Part shown: positions 11,501 to 22,921 of the stretch, in pieces
Layout: every line of letters starts with the position of its first letter
Numbering within the stretch: the stretch's first letter is position 1
Origin: Sialis fuliginosa
Lineage: Eukaryota; Arthropoda; Insecta; Megaloptera; Sialidae
Direction: 5' to 3'
DNA: 64,000 bases
Assembly (NCBI GenBank): GCA_961205875.1
Contig: OY540812.1
Coordinates: forward strand, 2,542,001 to 2,606,000
The notes under the pieces: generated by a model
Database searches by the model: none
What the model saw: only the letters and a program-made list of their open reading frames with translations
What the model was told of the DNA's origin: nothing
Made by a program: the position numbers and the translations under genes

Positions 11501-12643
11501 TCCAAAATGGTTCTGGGCCTCCGCCGCTGACTAAATCGCCCCCGAAAGACTCAAACCTCAATCATTATCGTTCTGATAAAGCCACACCAGTAATTATTTT
11601 TTTAGGTTCAAAATGTAAACAGTAAATACTTAATAACATTATTGTTTTCAGTCACGGCCTGTGTCATCAGCGCCACCGCCACCGTCGGATAACAGGAAAG
11701 AGCGTGAGAGAGACAAGGAGAGAGAGCGCGAGAAAGACAAGGAGAGGGAACGCGAGCGGGAAAGAGAGAGAGACAGGGAACGGGAGCGTGAACGTGAGAG
11801 GGAGCGTGATCGTGAACGTGAAAAGGAGAGAGAGAAGGACAGGGAGAGCAAAGAGATGCACAGAGACAAACGTATGTCTAGAGAACTCAGTCCTCTCGAT
11901 CATCGAGGAAGCAACGACACGGGGGGCGGCGAGTCGGGCGCTTCGTCCGGTGAGAAGAAATCATCGTCCAGACGTAACGCAGCCGACCAGCAACAACGTG
12001 GCGATGTAGTCATGTCTAAACCTGTGCCAAGATCTCAATGTTTGTCTGGTGTTATATATCCACTCATGTCAGAGGTATGTGAAAACAAATATTATAAAAA
12101 ATAATTGCGCAATGTTCAAAAAGCTGCAACTTTGGTAAAAGTGATCACAATGAAATTTTTCAAAAAGGAAATTGAAGCTTGAAACCTCTACTTTGACATT
12201 CTATCAATTTTTTAATTTTTTATTAACATCTTAAAAAGTTACAGGCTAATAAAGGGTGTGTCGATTAATTTCAAATTGTGCGCTAAGTGTAAATTGTAGC
12301 AAAATAATCAAAAAAGACATTTGAAGCTGAAGATCATAGCTTTCAAATTGGATGCATCAATTTTATGAAAAAAAATTTGCAATTTGTAAAATCTATGTGT
12401 TTTTTCCAGTTACAGAGAAAGCAACATTACAACGGACGGAGCCAGGAGTCATCACACAAGGGCGCCGACGCAATCGAGGAGTTGAGGGGCGCGTTCGAGC
12501 TGGCCGAGCGCACAAGCCCGGGCATCAGCGAAATGTTCGTACGCGAGATGGTACAGAAACTGGTCCCGTCGCTATCGGAACAGCGGCTGCGCGCCGTCAT
12601 GGACAAAATCATGAGGTACAACTACACGCTCATTGAGCCGTAA
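8225..12643 (+). CDS. GckIII: GckIII-family Ste20-like Ser/Thr kinase, six 3' exons (N-terminus outside window)
   Basis: Exons 8225-8518, 9594-9809, 10458-10603, 11367-11589, 11652-12074 and 12410-12643 join to 1536 nt, exactly 511 codons plus TAA, with GT-AG borders and matching phases throughout. The protein starts inside the kinase domain at the hinge ([11 protein letters not shown]) and runs through HRD (HRDIKAAN), DFG (DFGVAGQL) and the activation segment ([12 protein letters not shown]), which are nearly identical to vertebrate MST3/STK25/MST4. The C-terminus keeps the family motifs SQCLS..I.PL and [12 protein letters not shown]...PGIS, which in this family form the dimer surface for CCM3/PDCD10. 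GCKIII kinases phosphorylate substrates within STRIPAK and CCM complexes and act in cell polarity, junctions, tube formation and Golgi positioning (family knowledge). The glycine loop and catalytic lysine are missing here; no matching exon was found in 1-8224. Assignment to the family is firm; the one-gene insect symbol GckIII follows Drosophila naming. Confidence 0.95.
8806..9305. repeat. Intron array of tandem and inverted repeats (tggcggatccaatatggcgg)
   Basis: Three direct units of roughly 105-120 bp (8806-9130) share gggtttttg.g.tcgctgatg, tctgagc.cagaatttcaaa and aaaatggcgga. The following part (9135-9300) contains the reverse complement (ccgccatattggatccgccattttgaattttgaa) twice. The transcript could therefore form a long hairpin inside a kinase intron. 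Confidence 0.8.
9594..9809 (+). CDS. GckIII: GckIII exon b: kinase C-lobe
   Basis: 72 codons, phase 0 at both ends; acceptor ttatccag|GTGATA, donor GAAAAC|gtaagt. It reads [19 protein letters not shown], then [17 protein letters not shown] and LFLIPK, the standard kinase subdomains IX-X of GCKIII proteins, including the conserved Asp of DIWSLG. The exon joins the upstream APE motif without a gap. Codon use is more AT-rich than in exon a. Confidence 0.95.
10458..10603 (+). CDS. GckIII: GckIII exon c: end of kinase domain, acidic tail start
   Basis: 48 codons plus 2 nt; acceptor tttatag|AGGCCG, donor GACTC|gtaagt. It supplies RPTAKELLK, completing the subdomain XI arginine (DPEN|RPTA), then [18 protein letters not shown], equivalent to TSYLTELIDRYKRWKAEQ of MST3, then a Glu/Ser-rich stretch ([13 protein letters not shown]) like the acidic linker of human MST3. 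It is too short and too AT-rich to stand out as an open frame; it was found by following splice phase and family sequence. Confidence 0.92.
10835..11205. repeat. Intron tandem array built on AAGTACTT palindromes
   Basis: A unit of roughly 85-90 bp, with text such as aagtacttgaagtattaagtacttcaag and tacttgttaaattcaagtatta, is repeated about four times with decay. AAGTACTT is self-complementary, so the array is rich in short palindromes. It lies in the intron before kinase exon d. Confidence 0.8.
11367..11589 (+). CDS. GckIII: GckIII exon d: linker
   Basis: One nucleotide completing the split Ser codon, then 74 codons, ending in phase 0 (ACACCA|gtaatt). It contains [13 protein letters not shown], which matches the GDWIFTIREK element after the acidic linker in vertebrate MST3, followed by a Pro/Asn-rich tail of low conservation. 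Donor gtaatt is weaker than the others in the gene, and an in-frame stop follows soon in the intron, so an alternative intron-retained end is possible but speculative. Confidence 0.88.
11652..12074 (+). CDS. GckIII: GckIII exon e: Arg/Glu/Asp repeat and SQCLS motif
   Basis: 141 codons, phase 0; acceptor tgttttcag|TCACGG, donor TCAGAG|gtatgt. After a Pro-rich start ([10 protein letters not shown]) comes about 60 residues of alternating Arg-Glu, Arg-Asp and Lys-Glu dipeptides, a highly charged run likely to form a single alpha helix or disordered tract. A Ser/Gly-rich linker follows, then [16 protein letters not shown], which aligns with SQCLSTIISPLFAEL of MST3 and anchors the exon to the gene. 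Vertebrate paralogues lack the RE/RD run. The repetitive codons create open frames on the opposite strand and in the other two frames; these are shadows. Confidence 0.93.
12410..12643 (+). CDS. GckIII: GckIII exon f: CCM3-binding C-terminus and stop
   Basis: 77 codons plus TAA; acceptor ttttttccag|TTACAG. It encodes [20 protein letters not shown] then [11 protein letters not shown] and a final [16 protein letters not shown] segment. IEELRGA.ELAE...PGIS matches the C-terminal helices of MST3/MST4/STK25 that heterodimerise with CCM3/PDCD10. The exon is strikingly GC-rich at third positions compared with flanking DNA. Confidence 0.94.
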   Translation, partial: LQRKQHYNGRSQESSHKGADAIEELRGAFELAERTSPGISEMFVREMVQKLVPSLSEQRLRAVMDKIMRYNYTLIEP

Positions 12644-12830
12644 AACCTTACCCGGACACGCTATTATTATCGTTCATTGTTGAGGTACCAACTCATAGTT
12701 GAACTTTGTCAATTCTCTTGTAAAGTACTGATTTATTATTTTAAATTATTACATGTAATATAACTTAACTTATTATTCAATAACGGTGATTTTTATTCTG
12801 TCGTAAAATAAACTTTATTTTCATATTATT
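12644..12830 (+). promoter_or_regulatory. GckIII 3' UTR with polyadenylation signal
   Basis: AT-rich sequence directly after the stop codon. An AATAAA hexamer lies at 12807-12812, about 165 nt downstream of TAA, followed by a T-rich stretch. It is the first canonical signal after the gene, so the transcript probably ends near 12830. Later AATAAA motifs occur by chance in this AT-rich DNA, so longer 3' UTRs cannot be excluded. Confidence 0.55.
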
Positions 12831-13269
12831 ATTATTAAGTAAATGCGACGATTGTTGAAAAAGTTACAATACATTGTCTACCATAGAATCGGAAATACAT
12901 GACTGTTGGAAATGTATTCATAGATATTATAATTTAACTTTGTTTATTATTCTATTCTTTAAATTACTCACAAAAAAAAAACATTTTTACGTCACAGTAG
13001 ATGATTGTTAATGTTAACTGCTTTGGGCAAATTACCTCCATTCCCCCTCTCCAAGAAAGTAGGTTTTGTATTGTTACTTTTTAACCAATCCTCGTGAATA
13101 ATATTACTTAATTAAATCACAGAATTATTCACACGTTGCTTTAAAAATTAAAATATATTTACGTATATTTAAAAATAATGAAAAGCAATAGTGTAAAAGT
13201 GTCAATTTTAGTAATGTAATAAAATAAAATAAAAATTTTAATGATATGTCACATTTTAATAGATATATA
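12831..13269. other. Intergenic AT-rich DNA after GckIII
   Basis: No gene-like signal. Contains several poly-A/T runs. Confidence 0.5.
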
Positions 13270-13493
13270 CAGAACAACCTCTCTTAAAGTATACAATTTA
13301 CCTCCCTAAACGTATATTTTCCCCACCTCGTTAGTTTGAGGTTATGTTTAACCGCAAACTGTCAAATAAGTATAAATGTGAGGTTATGTTTAACTTTGCA
13401 ACAATGATAGATAAGTATAAATGTGAGGGAAGAGGGAAATATGCTTTTATAGAGGTTGTCAGGTAAGTGTATACGTTTAGGGAAGTTCTCCTG
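13270..13493. mobile_element. Short mariner-like MITE, TA target
   Basis: The ends cagaacaacctctcttaaagtataca and, reversed, caggagaacttccctaaacgtataca form imperfect terminal inverted repeats of about 26 bp, bounded by TA on both sides. Inside are two direct copies of gtgaggttatgttta-like text. No coding capacity. Confidence 0.65.
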
Positions 13494-15181
13494 TATTAAA
13501 ATGACTTGAACTTTTAAATATATATACATAGATTCAACTATGAACTAAATATTTACGTTTCATTAATTCATTCCGCTTGTAACAGGTTTCATTTTGGTGT
13601 AAAACATACTTGTTGAAATATTAACGTTGTGATATGTTGATATAATTTTTCAGAGAAGTGTCATAGAAGAATTACATTTCGAGGCCACCGATAGACGTAT
13701 ATATATTTAATTAAACTTTAATACTGTTTCTCTTTAGTATATTCTGATTACAGCTGCTTTGTTATCAACAATATGTTATGATATATCGATAGCATTTATT
13801 TTTATCAGACACATTTATTTTTGTATATTCGAAGAGAAATATTGGGTGATATTAAAACAGATGTATGCTTTTTGGATTTGGATTTTTGTATACACGTTTA
13901 TTTTAGTTGTATGCGTAATTTTTTACGGAAGATGCTTATGATTAGTTTCAAATAAATATCTTTGTAGATTTTATGAAAATGAATGTCATTAACTGTATCG
14001 CAATGGGGTTTTATTGATTTTTTTTTGAGGGGGGGGGCTGTGGCTCTAATATTAATCTATTGTATAAAACGATTATTATTGAATTTAATTCATAGAACAA
14101 CCCCCTTAATACGTTCTAAACTAACTGTTAGCACCTTCTGTAAAAAAGTATGCATTTAATGGATCGATGGAGACTTTTGGTACTTTATTTATAAAGGTGT
14201 GTATAAAAAATTCAGTTGGGAACTATTCCGTAGCGTTACTGAACTAAAGTAGAATATGCTCAATCAGTAAGTAAACATTCGAATTTTCTCGAGTTTAGTT
14301 AAATGTAAATTCATTTACACCATTAGTATTTAATGTACGTACGGCGTAAAAGTACACACTGTTTTATACGCACCACTCTTTATCTACACGCCTTTTGTAT
14401 ATTTTTAATCAGCACATTTTTTTTTTATTAGCAGCATTTAAATTAAATAATAATTTTTTTACAATATTTTTTGTCAACACATTGACAGAAAATTAGCATA
14501 TTTGTTTGAATCATGCTTTCGGTATTGAAGAAAAATGCATGTTTTTGAAAATATCTGTGATTTATACAAATTTTAATTTTTCATCGCATGGAAAAATGCA
14601 CAGAAAACGTAAACATTAATTTAATTTGGTCGATAACAAAGCAGTACTAATTAGTGTAATTTTCTTCTAAATTAAAACTACTTTGCCTATATAAGTGTTA
14701 TACTGTTACTAATTAAATGACAATATTATATAATACATATTTAAGAGCTTGAAACACACTATGTAGACGTTTCAAATACTGTCAATATATTTAAATGTTT
14801 TTCTTTATTGTGTGATTAATATCGGATTGTCCTTGTACGAAAATAAAACTTGATTTTTATCGAATTATTATTCATTTTAGAAATCGTTCATTTTCTATTA
14901 AGTTGTCTGGAAATTAAAAAAAAAAAAAAGTTACTTTACCATTTAAAAATCAAATTACTTTTTTGAAATTTTAAATCTCCATTTTATGTAAAAAAATAAT
15001 GAAAATATAAAAGGTTATTTAATTTTTGAATGGCCTAGACTCTTACAAACATATTGTTAACAATTTATTTCCAGACAAGCTGATAAATTATTGCTTATAA
15101 AATATCATTCTAGTACTATTTTATATAAAATACTTTGTTTACGTGAGGCGTAACATTGATTTGTGTTTGTGTAAACGTTCC
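13494..15181. other. Intergenic AT-rich DNA
   Basis: No exon or clear element recognised. A poly-G tract lies at about 14030-14037. Confidence 0.45.
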
Positions 15182-15501
15182 TTAAGGAGGTTGGGCAGTA
15201 AGAAAAGTTGAATTTTCTTACAATTGTTTAAACACTCATAATGAATGAAATACTGAAATTTCAGACTTTTTGACCAACTCGTTTTTAAGAAAATAAATTT
15301 TTAAGTTTTGGTGGCAGTTGATCTGTTAAAAGATAGAAAAATGATAAAAATCAATTTAAAAAAAAGTAAGACTGATTTGAAAATTAAGGATATTGTAAAG
15401 TATACATTTATGTAATTATTTAAACAAGAATTAGAAGTTTCGACCATACCATTATTAAAAAAATAACAAAAAGAGATAAAACTAACTCCCAACCTCCTTA
15501 A
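15182..15501. mobile_element. MITE with TTAAGGAGGTTGGG inverted ends
   Basis: It starts TTAAGGAGGTTGGGCAGT and ends ACTCCCAACCTCCTTAA. TTAA at both boundaries suggests a TTAA or TA target. The 48427-49090 element has similar TTAAGGAGGT ends, so the two may be related. Confidence 0.65.
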
Positions 15502-17562
15502 TATTAGTTCTGTAACTGCAATTAAATTTGTTAAATATGGCGGCTGTTGAACAGCTGTTTATATTTTGACACATACTAAAAGTTTTTAAATCTTGTCTCA
15601 CTCTAATCAAAGGGAGACAGACATATATATTAAAGCAGTTGTTTCATGTTTCTTGTGTTATTGGGCATGTACCTCACTCTCTTTATCGATACAATATTGT
15701 CAAGTTAAACCTAACCTAGCATTAATAAATTACTGTCAAATATCGATGTTGAGCTTCACGTAATAGTTTTTATAATTGTAACTTGGAAAAAAATATTATT
15801 TGGGTTGTATTTTTCTAATTAGTAGATATTATAATTTTTAATCTACATAGTGATATTATATGTGTATATTATTTTATTTAGTTATTTATTTATTACAAAC
15901 ATCGGCAGTAGATTTTAACAGAAGAATATTTGGAATATAAAGTTGGGCTTTTAAAGTTCAGTCAGAACTTTGTCGTAACAAAGAATTGGGTAGTAAGTTT
16001 TATTAGAATGTACATATATGTAACTATATTCAAAGACATAATATTATCATATTATATATTTTCTTGCTTCATTATTATAATTAAATATGTATTTTTTTAG
16101 ATGTATATATAAATATATAAATTTGAATTTATAGTTTGATAATGAATTAAAATAGCTGTCGTATATTGGGTTGAAAATTAATATTATTATTATTCCTAAT
16201 AAAAGTGTATGAATTGAAAGTAAAACATAAATATGGATAGATATAAGAGTTTCTTGTGTTGGAAATAATTATTGCCATTAATATTAAAACTTGTATAATT
16301 TTGTAGATCGAAAAATTATATTTTGTACATATACAAAAATATATGCAGTGGAATTATATGTCAGTATTAAAAACACATTTTCGTCTGAAATATTGGGACT
16401 CTTGATTATTCGGGGTATAATTTCTTTAAATATTTTGCTAACGCATTATTTTTAGTTTATATTTAATGTTTATTGTTTTGTAAAGTGAACGGTGGAAAAC
16501 TGATATCAAATTGAAGTATTGTCCATCGCAAAGCTACGTTGAATATATCGCTTATTTGGTTTCAACTTTTTACCGTTGATGTATTAAAAGTCAGAAATCT
16601 GATCAATTTCTTCCTAAATTAAAACTTAGTAAATTTGTTATCGATGATACATTATGAAAAATGTATTTTATATTTATTTAAATGCCAAATTTTAATTTTT
16701 CTACTTTAAGACTATTATTAAATATTGAACTTTAGGCTTTTTAAATTAATTAAAATTTAAATGTATTTTAATATTTAATAATAATAAAATCTAGGTAAAC
16801 GGTAAATTTTGATTTTTAATGTCAATTTTACAAATTTAACTAAAAGTATTTCCACATAAAATAAATTAATAAAATGATTCTAAGAATACATGTCGGTTAA
16901 TTAATATAAAATACACTATTTAAATAATAATACATTAGAGCCATATTATCATGGACGCTGGTGGAAATCCACGAAAAAACAAAATGTAAAATTCGTCAGA
17001 AAAATAATATATTAACTCTAACTAACTAGATCTCCGCATCTAAGTGTATCTTAAAACCGTGTAGTTAAAGAGTTAAGTTATAATGACTCAACTTGACAAT
17101 TTTGATGTTTTTAATAGAAATAACATTTGGATTCTCCACTGATTTGAAAATACATCGACGATTTATTTATATTTCAGTATGTATTTTTAAATTTGAGCTC
17201 TCCGTCTTCGTATATAAAATTCAATATCGATTAATATTAATAGACAGATAATGTTTTAAACGTATGAGTACAAGAATCTGAACTATTTATACTTTGAGTA
17301 TAATTCAGTATTAATCAAATTAATATATGATCGTTTAAAATTGTTTAGTGCCAAAAGGCTAGTTCACACTAACGTTTATTATTATTTATTTGTAGTGTTA
17401 AATATAAAACTAATACACAGACTTCAGTAATAATTTATAAAAAAATGGCGTAGCTATTTAATTTATTTCTAATAATCCTCAAAACTAGCTTTAAAATATA
17501 GTTAGAAGACGCCAAAAATACAATTTAATTTCAATGTCCAAACTATATTTGAGAGTAATTAT
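15502..17562. other. Intergenic AT-rich DNA
   Basis: No convincing gene or complete element seen on either strand. Confidence 0.45.
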
Positions 17563-17564
17563 TA

Positions 17565-17968
17565 CTGAGTGGCCACTCTCTGTAGACCAAAATTTCCTTA
17601 CTTTTATCGGTTTTCCAGCTGAATTTTTAGGTTTTTCATTGATTTTACAGCATTTCAATGGCTGTCTTTGCACGTATAAAAATACGTGTCCTTTAGATCC
17701 AAATAAAATAATTAACAGAATTCAATTTCACAAAGTTTCACAGTTTTATTATCCTCAATATTATTAATTAATAACAAATCACAAAATAGATTAATAATAT
17801 GCCATTGTTACAAATTTTATTCAATAATTGAATGGAACAACATGAAGTGTGCTACATTTGTGATTGGTTAGCGTACCACGTGATGAAACAATTAATGACA
17901 ATAGAAATTTTTTGAAAATTTTGGCGCGTTTTTGTTTTAAATTGATTTTCCAGAAAGTGGCCATTCTG
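17565..17968. mobile_element. Tc1/mariner-type non-autonomous element
   Basis: The ends CTGAGTGGCCACTCTCTG and, reversed, CAGAATGGCCACTTTCTG are flanked by TA. Inner text (caatggctgtctttgcacgt...gtcctttagat) resembles the 28145-28200 part of the larger Tc1-like element, so this is probably a deleted relative. Confidence 0.65.
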
Positions 17969-18945
17969 TATAATTTATTTATATTATAAAGATATTTGTA
18001 CTTGCTTATAATTTGTATTTAAAATGCATGTACGTTATCTAAAATCTTCTCTGAATTTCTGGTAGCTACGTCTTTAAATAACTTTTTAATTTTTTTTTTT
18101 TTTTTGTTTCCGCGAATGACAAAATCACATGAATTAATAAAATGTAAAAAATACAAAAAAGTTAATAATTTCTGTGATACAAAAATGAAATCACAAAATA
18201 CAGTTGATGAGGTTATGTTGTGTTGCGTAGGGTTCTCAGGTATTCACCAGGACAAATTCAAATTCATAAAATAATATGTGTAGTGGGGAGGGGATAAGTA
18301 TCTACGGAGATAATTTTGATCAATGTGAATGTATGTAATAATATTTATTTATTGAATTTTTCAACAATTAAAAAATACTAATCACTATTGTTGTTAACGA
18401 CCAGGAAGTGGATGTGAAACACGATGAGTCCTAATGTTCCAGGATTCCCGAGAGCCTTACATAAAGTGTTTTAATTCTCACGAATTGTAATGAATTTTAT
18501 AGTGTACAGAATAAAGAACTGAATGAGAGAGACTTTTTGCCATTATTACGCAGGCAAAATAATTAAATGCGAACGCTTTAATGTTAAATACTATATTCTA
18601 TATTATGTAAAACTTATTGTTGAGTTAAAAAATATAAAATATGTTTAATATTTTTAGTTTAGGAGTATGTTGTTATATTAAATAGAAAATACATATGTTT
18701 TATGTTTCTTCTTCATATATATATTTGTTTGAAAAGCTTAAAATGTACTTTCATTGTGTACAGTCAGTTTAAAATTTAATAACTAATTTTCAAATGTTAT
18801 TAGTTTTAATTTTAATAACCTCATTTTAAAAGTTATTAGTTATTATAAACTTATAACATTGTTGTAAATACTATGACTATTTGAAAAACAATAAAATATT
18901 TGAAATGCAATAATTGTCTTTATTTTTTATTTTTTCAGTAAGTAC

Positions 18946-21189
18946 ATCAATAATATATAGTATCTATGTTTCAACAATGACGCCATATAATAAGTACGTA
19001 TACAATAAAATAATAATAAATAGAAGGTAAGTAAATTAAATTTCAATAGTACAATACTTTATACCTGTGTAGATAAACAGGTAACAAAGAACTCATTTGA
19101 AGCATCTATGTAGATAAATAGATATTAGAAATTCAGTCAGTTAATAAACATGTATGTTATACCTGTGTAAATAAACAGGTATGGTGTAATAAAATTACAT
19201 CACATGCCGGGGTTTTGACGGTACGAATCGTGCATTTTACCGTCAAAAACCACGGTAACCACTGTATTCTTAAATGAAATGGAGTGTAGTTTAAAATATA
19301 ATTAAATTCAAGTGGCGCCATCTCTTATTTAAAAACAGCATGAGTAATTACGGATTTCTGCATTGCCGGCATGTTTACTAATGTAAAAAGATTTTTTAAA
19401 ACTTTGATTTTCAAATAATTAGATTCGTTATCCTATGTAAGGGGTACACTGACGGCGTCTCCACTATTTCTAATTTGTATTTTCGAGTAAGGAATACAAC
19501 AAATATTTATTCAGTATTTTTATAAATGGTATAAACATGTACGTTTAAAATTTCAATATTTTTTCAGAAGCCATTCCGACTAAGTAATTTTTTTTTAACG
19601 AGTTAGAGACGCTATCGTATGTATTAGGGCATTCTGAGTCCAAAAATGCACATAAAAAGTTTCGCTCGGATCGATAAAATTGTTTTTATCAACATTTGTC
19701 GAAACAATTTGCTAGAAATTTTTAACCAATGAAGGTATTTTAATTTGGTGTAATATATGATATCAGCATGTCTTATTACATACGATGGCGTGTATAATAT
19801 TTTCAAATTAATAATGGGTGTATCAATTACTGTACTGAAAAACACATCCTTATTGAATATGAAAATAATTGACACGCCATCATATGTAATATGACACGCT
19901 GATATCATAAATGATATTAGATTTTAAATCAATTCACTGGTTCAAAATTTGTTGAAATTTTTTAAGACAAAAGTTGATAAAAAACCGTGTTATCGATCCG
20001 AGCGCAACTTTTTATGGGCATATTTGGAATCAGGGTGCCCTAATACATACGATAGCGTCTCTAACTCGACCATAAATTTTTATCTCAAAAATTATCAGGG
20101 GTAATAGTCTTCTTAATATTTTGACCGAAAAATACTTTTTTCGATTTTCAAATAATTAGATACGTTATCGCATGTAAAGGGATACGCTGATTCGACTTTT
20201 ATTATCAGTTGCAAAATTCATCAAAGGGTTCAAAAGTTACAGCCATTTTACGACGAAAAATTGATAAAAAACAGTGATAGCGGTCAGAGCGGAATTTGTT
20301 ATCAACATTTTTGGAATCAGGATATCCAAATACATATGATAGCGTACCTAACTCGAAAAAAAAATTTTGAAACGATGACGTAACATGACGGCACCTCCAC
20401 CATTTTTTTTCAAAAAATAATTTATATATTGTGGAGGTGCAGTCATACAATTTTTAAATTTCAATTAATTATTAACAAGCCATTTTGATTAAGTTTTTGT
20501 TAGTTCAAGCTTTTCCCGATAGATGGCGCCACGTGTACTTTTCAAATTTCGATATTTTTTTCAGAAGCCATTCCGACTAAGTCAAATTTATTTTTGTCGA
20601 GTTTAATGATTTCAAATTTGCGCATAAAAAGTTACACTCTGATCGATGACACTAGAAATAATTGTTGAAATTTTTAATCAGTGAATAAAAAATTGTATTG
20701 TCGGGTTAGGAACGTTATCGTATGTATTACACCATGCTGATTCCAAAAATGTTGCGCTCGAATCAATATAACAGTTTTTGCAACTTTCAGTTTGTCCCCT
20801 AACATACGGTAACATGTCAAATTATTTGAAAATTAAATTTTAAAAAAAATAATTTACATTAGCAAACATGCCGGTAATGCAGAAATCTGTAATTACTGAT
20901 GCTGCATTTGGATAATAGATGGCGCCACTTGTGTTTTTATATTTGCAATGTAATTTTGTAACACACCATACCTGTTTATTTACACAGGTATAACATACAT
21001 GTTTATTAACTGACTGAATTTATAACATCTATTTATCTACATAGATACTCTTGTTTAGTTCTATGTTACCTGTTTATCTACACAGGTATAAAGTATTGTA
21101 CTATTGAAAATTACTTACCTTTTATTTATAAATATACGTACTTATTACATGGCGTCATTGTTGAGACATACATAGTATGTATTATTGAT
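18946..21189. mobile_element. 2.24-kb foldback element with long inverted arms
   Basis: The left arm starts atcaataat...caacaatgacgccat. The right arm is its reverse complement (atggcgtcattgttgaga...attattgat). The arms match over several hundred bases, including three cctgtgtagataaacagg-type minisatellite units (left 19060-19190, right 20965-21090) and the block cattgccggcatgtttacta (about 19362; mirrored near 20860). The middle (19615-20065 and beyond) carries further inverted copies of cgtatgtattagggca. No transposase-like frame was found. Target duplication is unclear. Confidence 0.8.
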
Positions 21190-21229
21190 GCACCTATGGG
21201 TGTACTCAGGAAGGGGAAGAAGGGGGGGG

Positions 21230-21436
21230 AACTTGTACAGAATTAACACCCCATTTGAGAGTGCTTGCAAGCTAGCAAACTTTGTGAGCTCCTTTATAAT
21301 ACCGCGGACATTAGAAGTTATATTTCTTTGTCATGATTGAAAAACAAATGCAAAACTAATAACTATCACAAAATTAATACCCTATTTGAAAGTGCTTGCT
21401 AGCTAGCAAATTTGCTAGCTCCTTTATAATACCGGA
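21230..21436. repeat. Repeat D, copy 1 (GCTAGCAAATTTGCTAGC family)
   Basis: Two partial units, each with cccatttgagagtgcttg or ccctatttgaaagtgcttg followed by gctagcaa..tttg..agctcctttataataccg. This is the terminal segment of the family seen complete at 57421-57745. Confidence 0.65.
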
Positions 21437-21937
21437 CATTAGATTTACAGACTCGGGAACTACTAAACCGATTTCAATGCGGTTTTCACTAATAGTTAAA
21501 TAATTTTTCTGTGTAGTATCCGTGGCTATTAATATTTTATGAAAAACGACTAAAAAAATCATTACCGTCGTGTTTTGTTTCCATGATGTCAGAGCATACA
21601 ACTGTCATTTATATAAAAACATAGTAGCCATGGATAAAGAATTTTATAATTTATGGTTTCAATATTTTATTAATTTAGGTCACAATTCAAATATTTTGTT
21701 GAATGATTTTTAACACAGACATGTTAACAATTAAATATTTTTATTGAAAATTGAAATATAAAGAAACATTTTACTTCCAAGTTGGGTGGGCATGTTGAAT
21801 ATTTCAGATCATGGATATTAACCCGGGTAACACCAGGTCCAATGCGCTAATTGAAAATAAATTTAAAAAGTACAGATTGACACAATAAGTAAAGTTATGT
21901 AGATTTTGGTTGCAATTTTCACCGGCACGGCTGAAAG

Positions 21938-22472
21938 CAGAGGCGGATTATCCATAAGGCAAACTAGGCACGTGCCTAGGGCGCGAGGTTACAAAGGGGC
22001 GGTCGCGCGCGCGAAATTTTTGAAAAATAACAAAAAAATAATTGTGTCAGTAAGTACCTATCCTATGCACCTACTTACACAATATAAAAAGATTCTTGTG
22101 TGCACAAAAAGATCATGTGATAATTTTTAACAAACAAAATATAGACGCAACAATAAGAAAATATTTGAATTTCGGAAATTTCATTGTTATATTTAATATG
22201 AAAAATTACGTAACAGTGGAAGAAAACAGTCAGAAAATTTGTATTTGTGTAGTCCATTACGTTTTAGTTTATTACTCAAAGAATGAGTGAATTGAAGAAA
22301 AAACCTAGTGGTGCAGCATATAAAAAGAAGGCTAAGGAAAAAGAAGAAACACATTAAAATGTAATAAAGCACACGAAAAATATACAATTTTTTTTCAAAA
22401 TTAAAAAGTAATGATTCAGGGGCGCCGATGAGGTGCTTGCCTAGGGCGCTCTCGATACTTAATCCGCCTCTG
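21938..22472. mobile_element. hAT element remnant with 8-bp target duplication
   Basis: Inverted ends CAGAGGCGGATTA and TAATCCGCCTCTG (13 bp, perfect). Flanking octamers are GCTGAAAG (21930-21937) and GCTTAAAG (22473-22480), one mismatch. Next to each end are 'tgcctagggcg' blocks. The 535-bp body keeps a small piece of transposase start (next entry). Confidence 0.88.
22283..22357 (+). pseudogene. Remnant of hAT transposase N-terminus
   Basis: ATG followed by 23 further codons and TAA: MSELKKKPSGAAYKKKAKEK then EETH. KKPSGA.Y.K...EK is the usual basic start of TTF/ZMYM-type hAT transposases, just before the zinc finger. Everything after it is deleted. It lies inside the hAT-like element at 21938-22472, which supports a deletion derivative of an autonomous copy. 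Confidence 0.6.
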
Positions 22473-22921
22473 GCTTAAAGGGTTAAAAGTTTACACAGAA
22501 ACCTTAAACCATTATAGTAGCAATTGATGTCAGTATTTGTCAATCAAAGAGAAGTTCATTTAGTCGGTAATTTGTAATTGTCATCTTTATCTTACATACG
22601 ATATACAGACACTCACACACTCAAGTGCCATTTTCTCGAATGTCCCCTCCATGGAACCATTGGCTCCGCCCTATGTTTATATTGGTAGTTGGGTGACAAT
22701 GAGGTAGGGTCGATTTAAAAAATATATTATAAATATGTATGTATTATTTCCTCGGTTAAAGTATGTACCTAATTATTATTTGTTTCAATCAATTTTTAAT
22801 AAGAATTTCTTGTTTTGGAATATAGATTTCTTAATTATATTTTTGAAGAAATGTGTAGGTATAATTTAAATTATATTATACTATTAGCACCTGGAAAAAA
22901 ATCAGGCCCGTGACAGGATAT

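Noticed and set aside
11648-11903. Minus-strand and alternate-frame open frames of 73-101 codons over the RE/RD repeat
   Set aside because: They are shadows of the repetitive kinase exon e; their Ser/Arg-Leu runs are what the complement of GAGCGTGA-type codons gives.
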